Origin: Achromobacter mucicolens | GTDB taxonomy: Bacteria > Pseudomonadota > Gammaproteobacteria > Burkholderiales > Burkholderiaceae_B | Assembly (NCBI RefSeq): GCF_902859725.1 | Contig: NZ_CADIJP010000006.1 | Coordinates: forward strand, 186,001-250,000 | DNA: 64,000 nucleotides | Direction: 5' to 3' | Part shown: piece by piece, positions 25,014 through 34,166 of the stretch | Layout: each line of letters begins with the position of its first letter | How positions within the stretch are numbered: position 1 is the first letter of the stretch | Notes under the pieces: generated by a model | What the model saw: only the letters and a program-made list of their open reading frames with translations | Told to the model about the DNA's origin: nothing | The model's database searches: none | Program-made: the position numbers and the translations under genes

Positions 25014-27119
25014 CTAGTTCAGGCGGTTTTGCAGGACGGCCACGCCGTCCGCCGCGCAAACGCCCTGGCCCGCAGGCCGAACGAAGAGCGGATTGATTTC
25101 GGCTTCGACGAGGACGTCTCCCAACGCGCCCGCCATGCGTGAGAACGCGACGACGGCGGCGACCAACGCCGGGACGTCGGCGCGCTCGCGCCCGCGGTAG
25201 CCGTCCAGCAGGGGCCAGGTCTTGAGCCGCCGCAGCCCGGCCATCACCTGCGTCGGCGACAGGCCGGTCCCGTCTTCGGGCAGCATCAAGAGCGTCGTAT
25301 CCCGCACCAGCTCGGCGACCACGCCCCCCATGCCAAGCAGAATGGCCGACCCCAGCGGATCCCGGTGCAGGCCCACGATCACTTCCGCCGCGCCAGTCAC
25401 CATCTCCTGGACCAGGAAGGCGCGAGGCGTGTCGCCGGTATGACGCAGGACGTCCTCGCGCATCTGCCTCAGCCGTGCGGGCACGTCCTCCTGCGCCACG
25501 TTCACGGCCACGCCGCCCACGTCGCTCTTGTGCGTGATGTCGCGCGACAGCAGCTTGAGCACGACCCGCGGGCCCAGCGCGGCCGCGGCCTGCGAGGCCT
25601 GTGCCTCGTCCTGCACGACGATTTCCTTGACGCTAGGCACCCCGAAGCGGGCAAAGAGCGCCTTGGCCTGCGCCTCGTCCAGCAATCCGCCTTCTACAAG
25701 TTCCAGGCCGTCCGGCAACCCGGCGTTCGGCGGCAACGCGTTGTCCGCCTCGACGCGCGCCTGTGCCTGCCACATCGCCGCCATGGCCGCGCTGACGCCT
25801 TCGGGCGTGTGAAACGCCGGTATGCCGTAGCGGCCAAGCACCTCCGCGGCGCGGGGCGCGTGCGGGCTGATGTAGGCCATCACAGGCTTGTTGGCGCCAG
25901 CCAACGTGTCCTTCAATGCGCCTGCCATCAGTTCGGGCTGCGCCACGCCGGACGAACCGACGATCACCACCAGCGCGTCGTAGCTGCCGCTATCGAGCAG
26001 GATGCGGATGGCGCCGCGCAGCAGTTCGGGCTGCAGGCCCGCGAGCGTGACGTCGATGGGATTGCGGTCCAGCGCGGCGGGCGTGCCGGGTTGCAGGGCG
26101 CGCAGCGCCGCGCCGGTGGCGTCGTCAGGCGCCGGCAGCTCGAACCCCGCGAGGCCCAGGCAGTCCGCCACCAGCGTGCCGGCGCCGCCCGTCGATGTCA
26201 GGATCGCGACGCGGCGTCCGGGCAGCTTGCGTGCGTGCGCCAGCGCAGCCGGAATATCCAGCAGGTCCGAGAAGGTCTGCGCGCGGATGACGCCCGCATC
26301 CTCGAAGAGCGCGTCGTACATGGCGTCGGCGCCAGCCAGCGCCCCGGTGTGCGACGCTGCCGCCCGCGCGCCCGATTCCGAACGCCCGATCTTGAACGCC
26401 ACGACCGGTTTACCGGCGGCCCGTGCCTTGCGCGCGGCGGCGCGGAATTTGGCGGGATGGCGAATGCTCTCGACGTACAGCGCGATGACCCGCGTGGCGG
26501 GGTCGTCGGCCAGCGCGTCCACGAAGTCGGCCAGTTCCAGGTCAGCCTCGTTGCTGGTCGAAATCAGCTTGGACAGGCCCACGCCCCGGGCGGCGGCGCG
26601 CGACAGCAGCGCGCCCAGGATGCCGCCGCTTTGCGAGACGAGCCCTACCGCGCCGGGCTGCAGGTCGTCGATTTCCAGGGCGCCGCTGGCCGACAGCGTG
26701 ACCCGGTCGGTCAGGTTGACCAGGCCGATGGTGTTCGGCCCCAGAATGCGCATGGCGCCAGCGGCCTCGCGCAGCGCCTGCTGGCGGCGCGCGCCCTCCT
26801 CGCCGCTTTCCGAATAGCCGCTTGCCAGCACGATGGCCGCGCCCGTGCCGATGGCGGACAGCTCGCGAACGGCCTGCTGCGTGCGCTCGGCGCCCAGCAC
26901 CACGATGGCGACGTCGGGCGCCTGCGGCAGCGAGCGGATGTCGGGATAGCAACGCAAGCCGTCGATCTCGGACGCCTTCGGGTTGACGGGGTAGATGCTG
27001 CCCTGAAACCCGTGCTTGCGCAGGTAAGCCACGGGCCGGCCCGAGGTCTTGGCGGGGTCGACCGACGCCCCGACCACTGCCACGCTGCGGGGCCGCAGCA
27101 GCTTGTCCAGGGCGCTCAC
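25014..27119 (-). CDS. Acyl-CoA synthetase, ADP-forming type (acetate-CoA ligase family)
   Basis: The 701-residue protein starts at a GTG at 27119 that overlaps the stop of the crotonase gene (GTGA). Domains: CoA-binding Rossmann region (about 1-130, RSVAVVGASVDPAK), succinyl-CoA-synthetase-like flavodoxin region (about 140-460) with the His in ASHTGALAG that is phosphorylated in this family, and a C-terminal ATP-grasp (about 475-701). It activates an acid to its CoA ester. The acid is unknown but probably feeds the adjacent crotonase. Confidence 0.9.
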   Translation of the reverse strand: MSALDKLLRPRSVAVVGASVDPAKTSGRPVAYLRKHGFQGSIYPVNPKASEIDGLRCYPDIRSLPQAPDVAIVVLGAERTQQAVRELSAIGTGAAIVLASGYSESGEEGARRQQALREAAGAMRILGPNTIGLVNLTDRVTLSASGALEIDDLQPGAVGLVSQSGGILGALLSRAAARGVGLSKLISTSNEADLELADFVDALADDPATRVIALYVESIRHPAKFRAAARKARAAGKPVVAFKIGRSESGARAAASHTGALAGADAMYDALFEDAGVIRAQTFSDLLDIPAALAHARKLPGRRVAILTSTGGAGTLVADCLGLAGFELPAPDDATGAALRALQPGTPAALDRNPIDVTLAGLQPELLRGAIRILLDSGSYDALVVIVGSSGVAQPELMAGALKDTLAGANKPVMAYISPHAPRAAEVLGRYGIPAFHTPEGVSAAMAAMWQAQARVEADNALPPNAGLPDGLELVEGGLLDEAQAKALFARFGVPSVKEIVVQDEAQASQAAAALGPRVVLKLLSRDITHKSDVGGVAVNVAQEDVPARLRQMREDVLRHTGDTPRAFLVQEMVTGAAEVIVGLHRDPLGSAILLGMGGVVAELVRDTTLLMLPEDGTGLSPTQVMAGLRRLKTWPLLDGYRGRERADVPALVAAVVAFSRMAGALGDVLVEAEINPLFVRPAGQGVCAADGVAVLQNRLN

Positions 27120-27937
27120 GACTTCTCTCCCTGGGCGCGGGCCGCCTGCGCCTGCGCCATCTTTTCCAGAAACGCGGCCACGGCGGCGCGGTGCTCGGCG
27201 CTGGTGTAGCAGATGCCTTGCGCCTGACTGCCCATGGCGAACACCTGATCGGCCGTCAGTTCGAACGTCTGGTCCAGGATCGACTTGCCCAGCGCCAACG
27301 CCGTGGCCGAGCCCTGGCTCAATTCCGCCGCCCACGCCTGGGCCGCCTCCACCTCGGTACCGGCCGGCACGAGCCGGTCGGCGATACCCAGCTGCAGGGC
27401 CTCCTGCGCCGCCACCTTGCGCCCGGAATAGATCAATTCCTTCGCGCGCGCCAGGCCGACGCGGCGCGGCAGGAAATACATGCCGCCACCGTCGGGGATC
27501 AGGCCGCGCGCAATGTAGCTCCACGTGAACGAGGCGCTTTCGGACGCCACGATGAAATCGCAGCTGAGCGCCGTGTCCGCCCCCAGCCCCGCCGCCGCGC
27601 CGTTCACGGCCGCGATCGTCGGCTTGGGCATGTTGAACAGCAACCCTTGCGCGTGGTGCACGCGCTGCTGGCGCGACCATCCGTTGAATCCGACCTCGCC
27701 CGCCGGCGCGTCCATCCTGCGCTGCATGCCGGCGATGTCGCCGCCCGCGCAGAATCCCTTGCCTTCGCCCGTCAGCACCAACGCGCGGATCGCGCGGTGC
27801 TGTGCGACGTGCTCCAGCGCCTGGATCAATTCGCTGCGCATTGCGTCGCTGATCGCGTTGCGCTTGTCGGGGCGGTTCAGTGTCAGCGTCGCCACGCCGT
27901 CCCGCGTCTGCAGTCTGATGAATTCGTAGTCAGCCAT
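27116..27937 (-). CDS. Crotonase-family enzyme (enoyl-CoA hydratase/isomerase)
   Basis: The 273-residue protein has the oxyanion blocks GFCAGGDIAGM (about 61-71) and NGAAAGLGAD (112-121). At the position of the first catalytic Glu of hydratases there is no acid, while LIPDGGG supplies Asp149, as in PaaG-type isomerases. Isomerase or another crotonase chemistry is therefore as likely as hydration. It is first in the operon crotonase-synthetase-Bug and divergent to IclR. Confidence 0.9.
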   Translation of the reverse strand: MADYEFIRLQTRDGVATLTLNRPDKRNAISDAMRSELIQALEHVAQHRAIRALVLTGEGKGFCAGGDIAGMQRRMDAPAGEVGFNGWSRQQRVHHAQGLLFNMPKPTIAAVNGAAAGLGADTALSCDFIVASESASFTWSYIARGLIPDGGGMYFLPRRVGLARAKELIYSGRKVAAQEALQLGIADRLVPAGTEVEAAQAWAAELSQGSATALALGKSILDQTFELTADQVFAMGSQAQGICYTSAEHRAAVAAFLEKMAQAQAARAQGEKS

Positions 27938-28021
27938 TTCCGTGCTCCGTCGTTTCCGGGGCCAGCCCCGGAATCCACAACGGCTGCCGGGCTGGCAACA
28001 CCGACAAGGTAGGCGCTACAG

Positions 28022-28064
28022 TGTGCAAATGCACCGCCCCATTTCCATCTAGTGGAATTGCACA
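28022..28064. promoter_or_regulatory. Candidate IclR operator in the crotonase/IclR spacer
   Basis: TTCCA-TCTAG-TGGAA (28043-28057) is a palindrome 10 bp upstream of the IclR start, and TGTGCAA/TTGCACA (28022-28028 / 28058-28064) flank it. IclR proteins often bind TTCC-N-GGAA type palindromes. The position suits autorepression. Confidence 0.45.
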
Positions 28065-28067
28065 ACC

Positions 28068-28877
28068 ATGCGCGCCGCCTCCGAATCCGCTACCGCCGCC
28101 AGCCGCCGCTTCACCGGCGTGAGCCAGAACCGCTCGCTGGAACGCGGCCTGGAGATCCTTCGCGCGTTCAAGCCGGGCACGGACCTGCTGGGCAATGGCG
28201 ATCTGGCCGAACGCACGGGCCTGTCGGCGGCGACGGTCAGCAGGCTGACGCAGACCCTCGTGACCAGCGGCTTTCTGGAACACGACCGGCGCGCGCGCGC
28301 CTACCGCCTGGCCGCGCCGGTGCTCAGCCTGGGACACGCCATGCACGCCTCGTCGCCGGTGCTGCGCGCGGCCACGCCGCTGATGCGCGAGGTGTCCGTC
28401 AAGCAGCGCCTGAACGTGGGCCTGGCCAGCGCCGACCGGGCCGACATGGTCTACCTGGAATCCATCCGCTACAACCGCAAGGCGTCCCTGCGCACCATCG
28501 TTGCGGGCCAGCGGGTTCCGATCGAGCTGACTTCGCTGGGCCGCGCCTACCTGGCGACGCTGGACGCCGACACGCGCGACGCCCTGCTGGACCAGATCCG
28601 GCAGGGCTATCGCAGCGCCACCTGGAAGCCGATCCGCGCGGACATCGACAGCGCCATCGCCAAGGTGACGGCGCGCGGATATTGCGTGGCGTCGTGGCAG
28701 CCGGGCGTGGTGGCGCTGTCCACGCCGCTACGCCCGCTGGGCGGCCCGGCAATGGCGCTGAACATCAGCCTCACCACCGACGACGCGCCGTCCGCGGTGG
28801 CGCAGCGGCATTCCCCGCATCTGCTTGCGCTCAAAGCCGGCATCGAGCACGAACTGGAAAGCCAGCATCCCGCCTGA
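28068..28877 (+). CDS. IclR-family transcriptional regulator
   Basis: This 269-residue protein has the N-terminal helix-turn-helix at about residues 22-85 (SLERGLEILRAFK, LAERTGLSAATVSRLTQTLV). The IclR effector domain follows from about 95 (VGLASADRADMVYLES). It is divergent to the crotonase/acyl-CoA synthetase/Bug operon, which it probably controls in response to an aromatic or short-chain acid. Confidence 0.92.
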   Translation: MRAASESATAASRRFTGVSQNRSLERGLEILRAFKPGTDLLGNGDLAERTGLSAATVSRLTQTLVTSGFLEHDRRARAYRLAAPVLSLGHAMHASSPVLRAATPLMREVSVKQRLNVGLASADRADMVYLESIRYNRKASLRTIVAGQRVPIELTSLGRAYLATLDADTRDALLDQIRQGYRSATWKPIRADIDSAIAKVTARGYCVASWQPGVVALSTPLRPLGGPAMALNISLTTDDAPSAVAQRHSPHLLALKAGIEHELESQHPA

Positions 28878-28927
28878 CACCTGCCCCCCTCGGATTCCCT
28901 GATGCCGCCCCCGCAAACCGCTGATAC

Positions 28928-28946
28928 AATAAGAACCATTCTCAAT
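28928..28946 (+). promoter_or_regulatory. Fur box upstream of FecI 2
   Basis: AATAAGAACCATTCTCAAT matches the classic 19-bp Fur inverted repeat at about 16 positions. It sits 52 bp upstream of the sigma gene. It would keep iron module 2 off when iron is plentiful. Confidence 0.75.
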
Positions 28947-28998
28947 CTCGACACTCTCCGTCCGGGATTGCCAACGTCTCCCCTTTCGCCGCACTTCC

Positions 28999-29511
28999 AT
29001 GACTCGCAGCCTGGCGCCGGATCACCATCATGTGGGCGCACTCTATGTGGACCATCACCGCTGGCTGGTGAACTGGCTGCGCAGAAAGCTGGGGTGCGGC
29101 TTTGACGCCGCCGATATCGCGCAAGACACCTTTCATCGGCTGTTGGCCGCGCCCGAGCGCGCCCGCGGCCTGCAAGAGCCGCGCGCCTATCTGACGACGC
29201 TGGCGCACGGCCTGGCCGTGGACCACATCCGCCGGCGCAAGCTGGAGCGGGCCTATCTCGACGAGCTGGCCCTGCTGCCAGAAGCCCAGGCCCCTTCTCC
29301 CGAAACCCGCGCCCTGCTGCTCGAAACCCTGGTGCGCATCGACCGCATGCTGGACGGCCTGAACGCCAAGGCGAAGGCGGCGTTCCTGATGTCCCGGCTG
29401 GACGGCATGACCTATCCCGACATCGCGGCAACCTTGCGCGTGTCGGTGAGCTCCGTCGAAAAATACATGGCCGCCGCCATCCGTCATTGCTACGAACTGC
29501 GCTATGGCTGA
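28999..29511 (+). CDS. FecI-type ECF sigma-70 factor, iron module 2
   Basis: This 170-residue protein has region 2 (about 18-85, with DAADIAQDTFHRLL) and region 4 (about 110-165, with GMTYPDIAATLRVSVSSVEKYMAAAI). It is the FecI class. It overlaps fecR by 8 bp, and the order fecI-fecR-receptor-PepSY matches module 1. A Fur box precedes it, so iron starvation should be the first condition for expression. Confidence 0.93.
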   Translation: MTRSLAPDHHHVGALYVDHHRWLVNWLRRKLGCGFDAADIAQDTFHRLLAAPERARGLQEPRAYLTTLAHGLAVDHIRRRKLERAYLDELALLPEAQAPSPETRALLLETLVRIDRMLDGLNAKAKAAFLMSRLDGMTYPDIAATLRVSVSSVEKYMAAAIRHCYELRYG

Positions 29512-30427
29512 TCGCGCCGTGGTGCTGGATCGCGCCATTTCCTTTGCGGTGCGCCTGAACTCGGGCCACGCCGACGCCGCCGAGCACGAGGCCTGCCGCC
29601 GCTGGCGCGAGGCCGACGCCGAGCACGAACGGGTCTGGCGCCAGTTGCAGGCGATCGAGACGGATCTGCGCGCGGTGTCCGGCTCTGCGGCGGCGTCCGC
29701 GCTGCGCGCCGCCCCCGCCCGCGGCCGCCGCCGCGTCCTTGCCATGCTGGCGTTGGGAACGGTGGGCGCTGGCGCGACGCTGGCGTGGCGCGACGGCGCC
29801 TGGGATCGCATGACCGCCGACTACCGCAGCGGCGTGGGCGAGCGCCGGCGGTTCGCGCTGGAGGGCGGGGCCGAACTGTGGCTGAACACGGGCAGCGCCG
29901 TGCGGACCGACCCGGGCGGCCGGCGCCTGACCCTGCTTGCCGGCGAGCTGCGCATGGACACGGGCGCGGCGCCCGCCCCGTGGGAAGTGCGCACGCGCCA
30001 GGCGCGTTTCACCGCCACGCAGGCGCGCTTTCTGCTGCGCACGATCGAAGACGCCACGCTGCTGGACATGCAGCGCGGCGACTTGCGCATTGCCCCCTTG
30101 CACGGCGCCGAATCGCGCGCCGAACCCGGCGGGCGCTACCGCGTGACGGACCGCGATGCACGGCGCGAACCCGCTGCGCCGTTTGACGCCGATAGCTGGG
30201 CCGACGGCGTGCTGACCGTGCGCGGCATGCAGCTCGCGGACTTCCTGCAGGAACTGTCGCGTTATCAGCGCGGCTGGATCAGCTGCGATCCCGCCGTGGC
30301 CGATCTGCGGGTGTCGGGCGTCTTCCTGCTGGACGACCTGCCGGGCGCGCTCAATACGCTGTCCCGCGCGCTGCCCACGCGGATCGAGCGCTACGCGGGC
30401 CTGTGGACCCGCGTGCTGCCCGCCTGA
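29504..30427 (+). CDS. FecR-family sigma regulator, iron module 2
   Basis: This 307-residue protein has the FecR N-terminal domain (about 1-60, RRWREADAEHERVWRQL), a membrane helix near 80-97, and a periplasmic FecR domain (about 100-210, RSGVGERRRFALEGGAELWLNTGS). The C-terminal secretin-like region after about 230 interacts with the receptor STN domain in this family. It starts inside the end of the sigma gene. Confidence 0.92.
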   Translation: MADRAVVLDRAISFAVRLNSGHADAAEHEACRRWREADAEHERVWRQLQAIETDLRAVSGSAAASALRAAPARGRRRVLAMLALGTVGAGATLAWRDGAWDRMTADYRSGVGERRRFALEGGAELWLNTGSAVRTDPGGRRLTLLAGELRMDTGAAPAPWEVRTRQARFTATQARFLLRTIEDATLLDMQRGDLRIAPLHGAESRAEPGGRYRVTDRDARREPAAPFDADSWADGVLTVRGMQLADFLQELSRYQRGWISCDPAVADLRVSGVFLLDDLPGALNTLSRALPTRIERYAGLWTRVLPA

Positions 30428-30526
30428 ATGCCGTTACAACTTTTTGGCGATTCCGTTTACGGGTTTTGGCGTCCTCGTTCGACATAGGGAATGACAACCC
30501 CCGTTTGAACCAGGATCGCCTACGTC

Positions 30527-32917
30527 ATGTCCCGCTCTGCCCGCCCCACCCCGACGCGCCTTCTGCGCCTGCTTCCGCTATGCGCCGCGCTGGCGCTTGC
30601 CCCCGCCGTTCAAGCCCAGTCCGCGCGCGTGACGGTAGAACAGGCCGCCGCGCCGCTTGAGACCGCCTTGAACCAGTACGCCGCGTCGGCGCGGGTGACG
30701 CTGTCGTTCGATCCGTCGCTCACCACGGGCCGGCAGGCGCCGGCGCTGCGCGGGCCCTACGCCATCGCCGAGGGCTTTGCGGCGCTGCTGGCGGGCAGCG
30801 GCCTGGTCGCCGAACAGACGGGCGAACGCCACTTCGTCATCCGGCCCGCTACACCGTCGGTCAGCACGCTGGCCCCCGTCACGGTGACGGGCGACTCGGC
30901 CGCCGAACGCTACAACCCGCCGACCACGGTAGGCTCCAAGACGCCCCTCACGCAGCGCCAGATTCCCCAGTCGATCAGTGTGGTCACGCAGGAACGCATG
31001 CGCCAGCAAGCGATGCAGACGCTGGACGATGCGATGCGCAACACGGCGGGCGTCACCGTCGAACGCCGCGACAACAGCCGCTCGATCTTCCATTCGCGCG
31101 GCTTTGACATGACGTCGTATCAGATCGACGGCATTCCCACGCAATACGACTGGCGCATGCTGTCCTCGACGGACCTTGCCATCTACGACCGCGTCGAGGT
31201 CCTGAAAGGCCCCGCGGGCCTGTACAACGGCGCGGGCGGGCTGGGCGGCGCGATCAATCTGGTCCACAAGCGCCCGCAAAAGGAATTCGGCTTCGAAGGC
31301 AGCGTCTCGGCCGGCTCGTGGGACAACTACCGCTCCGAGGTCGACCTGACCGGCGGCCTGAACGAGGACGGCTCGCTGCGCGGACGGCTGGTTGGCGTCT
31401 ACCAGGACCGCCGCTTCTTCTACGACAAGACCCGCGAGCAGCATTCCGTGCTGTACGGCGCCCTGGCGTATGACTTCACGCCGCGCACCACGCTGACGGT
31501 GGGCGGCGGCCGCCAGGAACGCGACATCCACGCGTCGATGTGGTCGATCCCGGCGCTCATGACCGTGGGCCCCGGCGGCCAGCCCAGTTTTTCGCTGGCC
31601 GACATCAAGCGCTCCACCTTCATCGGCGCCGATTGGAACCGTGACCAGTTCACGTCCACCGAAGCCTTCGCCGACGTGGAGCACCGCCTGGACAATGGCT
31701 GGACCGCCAAGCTGTCCGGCCGCTACGCCGAAAACAAGCTGGACCGCGAACAGGCGTACGGTTGGGGGCCGGCCAACACCTCGAACAACCTGATCCAGCT
31801 GTTGTCGGCCAAGGGCCCGACGCGGCAGGCGCAGACATCCTACGACGCCTACGCCGACGGCCCCTTCCAGCTGTTCGGCCGCCAGCACAATCTGACGCTG
31901 GGCGCCAACTACACCGACTCGCGCTTTGACAATGCGTGGAACTACCCGACACCGAACTGGGCGCCGCGCATCGACATCACGAACCCGCGCTCGGACTTCG
32001 ACCGCCTGGACTATGCCTTCAACAACAGCAACCACGCGCGCACCAAGCAATGGGGCCTCTACAGCAACCTGCGCCTGCGTCTGGCCGAGCCGCTGACGCT
32101 TGTGGCGGGCGGGCGCTTCAGCTGGTGGGACCTGACTTCCAACCAGCGCACGCTCACCGCGGAAAAGGCGCAGCAGGCCAATTACGACGGCAAGTTCACG
32201 CCCAACCTGGGCCTGATCTATGACCTGAACGACACCTATTCGGTCTATACCAGCTACTCCGAGATCTTCCTGCCGCAGAACGGATACACCACGGCGGACG
32301 GCAGCATGCTCAAGCCGTTGGAAGGCAAGCAGATCGAGGCCGGCATCAAGGGCGAATACCTGGACGGCGCGCTCAATGCCTCGTTTGCGGTGTTCGAGAT
32401 CCGCGACGAGAACCGCGCCACGCTCTCGCCGGATTCCACCACGGTCTACACGGCCAACGGCAAGACGCGCAACCGCGGCTTCGAGCTGCAGGTCAACGGC
32501 GAGATCCAGCCGGGCTGGAACATCTACGCCGGCTACACGTGGCTGCAGACGCGCGTGGACCAAAGCGCCTCGTATGACTCGAACGTGACCGCCGTCGCGC
32601 CGCGCCATCTGCTGCGGCTGTGGACGGATTACCGGCTGCCGGGCGTGGCAAACCGGTGGACCATCGGCGGCGGCGTCAACGTGCAAAGCGGCACCTACGT
32701 TGCCCTGCCGCAGTACAACGGCGCGCGACTGGAGCAAGGTGGCTATGCCACGGTCGACATGAAGATCGGCTACGAGATCAACCGCAACCTGGATGTGGCG
32801 CTCAACGTCACCAACCTGTTTGACCGCAAGTACTACGCGACCATCAGCTCGCCGCGCTCGCAGAACATCTTTGGCGAGCCGCAGGCCTTCCTGCTGACGC
32901 TGCGCGCCAAGTACTGA
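30527..32917 (+). CDS. TonB-dependent siderophore receptor with STN domain, iron module 2
   Basis: The 796-residue protein has a signal peptide (about 1-34), an STN domain (about 45-115), and a plug with PQSISVVTQERMRQQ and RVEVLKGPAGLYNGAGGLGG. The beta barrel ends in TLRAKY. The plug start resembles FhuE/FpvA-type receptors for coprogen- or pyoverdine-like siderophores. Expression is probably driven by its own FecI after signalling, with a 99-bp spacer after fecR that may carry that promoter. The ligand is not established. Confidence 0.93.
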   Translation: MSRSARPTPTRLLRLLPLCAALALAPAVQAQSARVTVEQAAAPLETALNQYAASARVTLSFDPSLTTGRQAPALRGPYAIAEGFAALLAGSGLVAEQTGERHFVIRPATPSVSTLAPVTVTGDSAAERYNPPTTVGSKTPLTQRQIPQSISVVTQERMRQQAMQTLDDAMRNTAGVTVERRDNSRSIFHSRGFDMTSYQIDGIPTQYDWRMLSSTDLAIYDRVEVLKGPAGLYNGAGGLGGAINLVHKRPQKEFGFEGSVSAGSWDNYRSEVDLTGGLNEDGSLRGRLVGVYQDRRFFYDKTREQHSVLYGALAYDFTPRTTLTVGGGRQERDIHASMWSIPALMTVGPGGQPSFSLADIKRSTFIGADWNRDQFTSTEAFADVEHRLDNGWTAKLSGRYAENKLDREQAYGWGPANTSNNLIQLLSAKGPTRQAQTSYDAYADGPFQLFGRQHNLTLGANYTDSRFDNAWNYPTPNWAPRIDITNPRSDFDRLDYAFNNSNHARTKQWGLYSNLRLRLAEPLTLVAGGRFSWWDLTSNQRTLTAEKAQQANYDGKFTPNLGLIYDLNDTYSVYTSYSEIFLPQNGYTTADGSMLKPLEGKQIEAGIKGEYLDGALNASFAVFEIRDENRATLSPDSTTVYTANGKTRNRGFELQVNGEIQPGWNIYAGYTWLQTRVDQSASYDSNVTAVAPRHLLRLWTDYRLPGVANRWTIGGGVNVQSGTYVALPQYNGARLEQGGYATVDMKIGYEINRNLDVALNVTNLFDRKYYATISSPRSQNIFGEPQAFLLTLRAKY

Positions 32918-32924
32918 GCGCGGC

Positions 32925-34148
32925 ATGGCGATCGCAGCGCGCCCGTTCTGGGTCCGCGTGCACCGATGGGCGGGGCTGGCCACCGCCCTGTTCCTGTGCG
33001 TGGCCGGGCTGACGGGCAGCATCCTGGCGTTCAAGGAAGACCTGGACGCCTGGTTGAATCCGCAGCTGTTCCTGGCGCCCGCCGAGGGACGCGCGCTGCT
33101 GGATCCCTTCGTCCTGCGCGACACGGTTCGCGCGCAGTTGCCATGGGCCGGCGTCGAACAGGTGCCGTTGCGGCGCGAGGCCGGCCGGGCCGTGGTCTTT
33201 CGGCTGACGCCGCGGCAGGATACCGCCACCGGGCGCATGCTGCCGTTGCCCGCCACGCATGCCTTCGCGGATCCCTACAGCGGCAAGGTGCTGGGCTGGC
33301 GCAACGAGGGTGCGGTGTCGCTCGCGCGCGAGAACCTGCTGCCCTTCATCTACCGGCTGCATCTGGATCTGACGCTGCCCGGTGTCTGGGGCCGCTTGCT
33401 GTATGGCGTGATCGCGCTCATCTGGACGCTGGACTGTTTTGTCGGCTTTTACCTGACCCTGCCGTCCAAGGGTGCGAAACGCACTGGATTCTGGCGCGCG
33501 TGGCGGCCGGCCTGGTCGATCAAGCGCGGCGCGTCGGCGGCACGCGTCACACTGGATCTGCACCGCGCCTTCGGCCTCTGGCTGTGGGCCCTGCTGCTGG
33601 TGTATGCGTGGTCCAGCGTCATGTTCAACCTGCGGGCCCAGGTGTACCAGCCGGTGATGTCGGTCATCATGCCGTTCGACACATCGTGGCGCGGCGCCCC
33701 CGTCCTGCCGCAGCCGCTGGCCACGCCCGCGCTGGAAGGCCCGGCCGCCCTTGAGGCCGCGCGCCGCGCGATGGGCGAACTGGCAAAAGAGCGCGGCTTT
33801 ACCGTGGATGGCGAGGAGTCGCTGATGCTGGACCGGCGGCGCGGCGTGTACGCGTACCTGGCGCACAGCGACGCCGACCTGCGCCGCCACGTGGGCAACA
33901 CCACCATCCTGATCGACGCCAACACGGGCGAGCGGCGCGGCATGTACCTGCCCACGCGCGGCGCATGGGGCGACACGTTCAGCAACTGGCTGGGTGCGCT
34001 GCACATGGCGCACGTCTTCGGCCTGCCCTACCGGATCTTTGCCTGCCTGCTCGGGCTGATCGTCGTCATGCTGTCCGTGACCGGCGTGCTGATCTGGCGG
34101 CGCAAGCAGCGGGGCCGGTCGCATGCCGCATTGCGCCGGCCCGGCTGA
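32925..34148 (+). CDS. PepSY-associated transmembrane protein (putative ferrisiderophore reductase), iron module 2
   Basis: This 407-residue inner-membrane protein is a paralogue of 4769-5965. It has HRWAGLATALFLCVAGLTGS as the first helix, KEDLDAWLNP after it, further helices near 155-175 and 210-230, and a last helix near 370 with a basic tail. It lies 7 bp after the receptor. It should assist iron release from the siderophore at the inner membrane. Confidence 0.88.
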   Translation: MAIAARPFWVRVHRWAGLATALFLCVAGLTGSILAFKEDLDAWLNPQLFLAPAEGRALLDPFVLRDTVRAQLPWAGVEQVPLRREAGRAVVFRLTPRQDTATGRMLPLPATHAFADPYSGKVLGWRNEGAVSLARENLLPFIYRLHLDLTLPGVWGRLLYGVIALIWTLDCFVGFYLTLPSKGAKRTGFWRAWRPAWSIKRGASAARVTLDLHRAFGLWLWALLLVYAWSSVMFNLRAQVYQPVMSVIMPFDTSWRGAPVLPQPLATPALEGPAALEAARRAMGELAKERGFTVDGEESLMLDRRRGVYAYLAHSDADLRRHVGNTTILIDANTGERRGMYLPTRGAWGDTFSNWLGALHMAHVFGLPYRIFACLLGLIVVMLSVTGVLIWRRKQRGRSHAALRRPG

Positions 34149-34166
34149 CACGCCGCCCCACATGCC

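Noticed and set aside
25365-27209. 614-codon plus-strand frame opposite the acyl-CoA synthetase
   Set aside because: Shadow of a real gene; the sense strand has catalytic His and ATP-grasp features.
30578-33256. Long minus-strand open frame opposite the module-2 receptor
   Set aside because: The plus strand encodes a complete TonB receptor and PepSY protein. The antisense frame is rich in Arg/Gly/Val/Ala without motifs.
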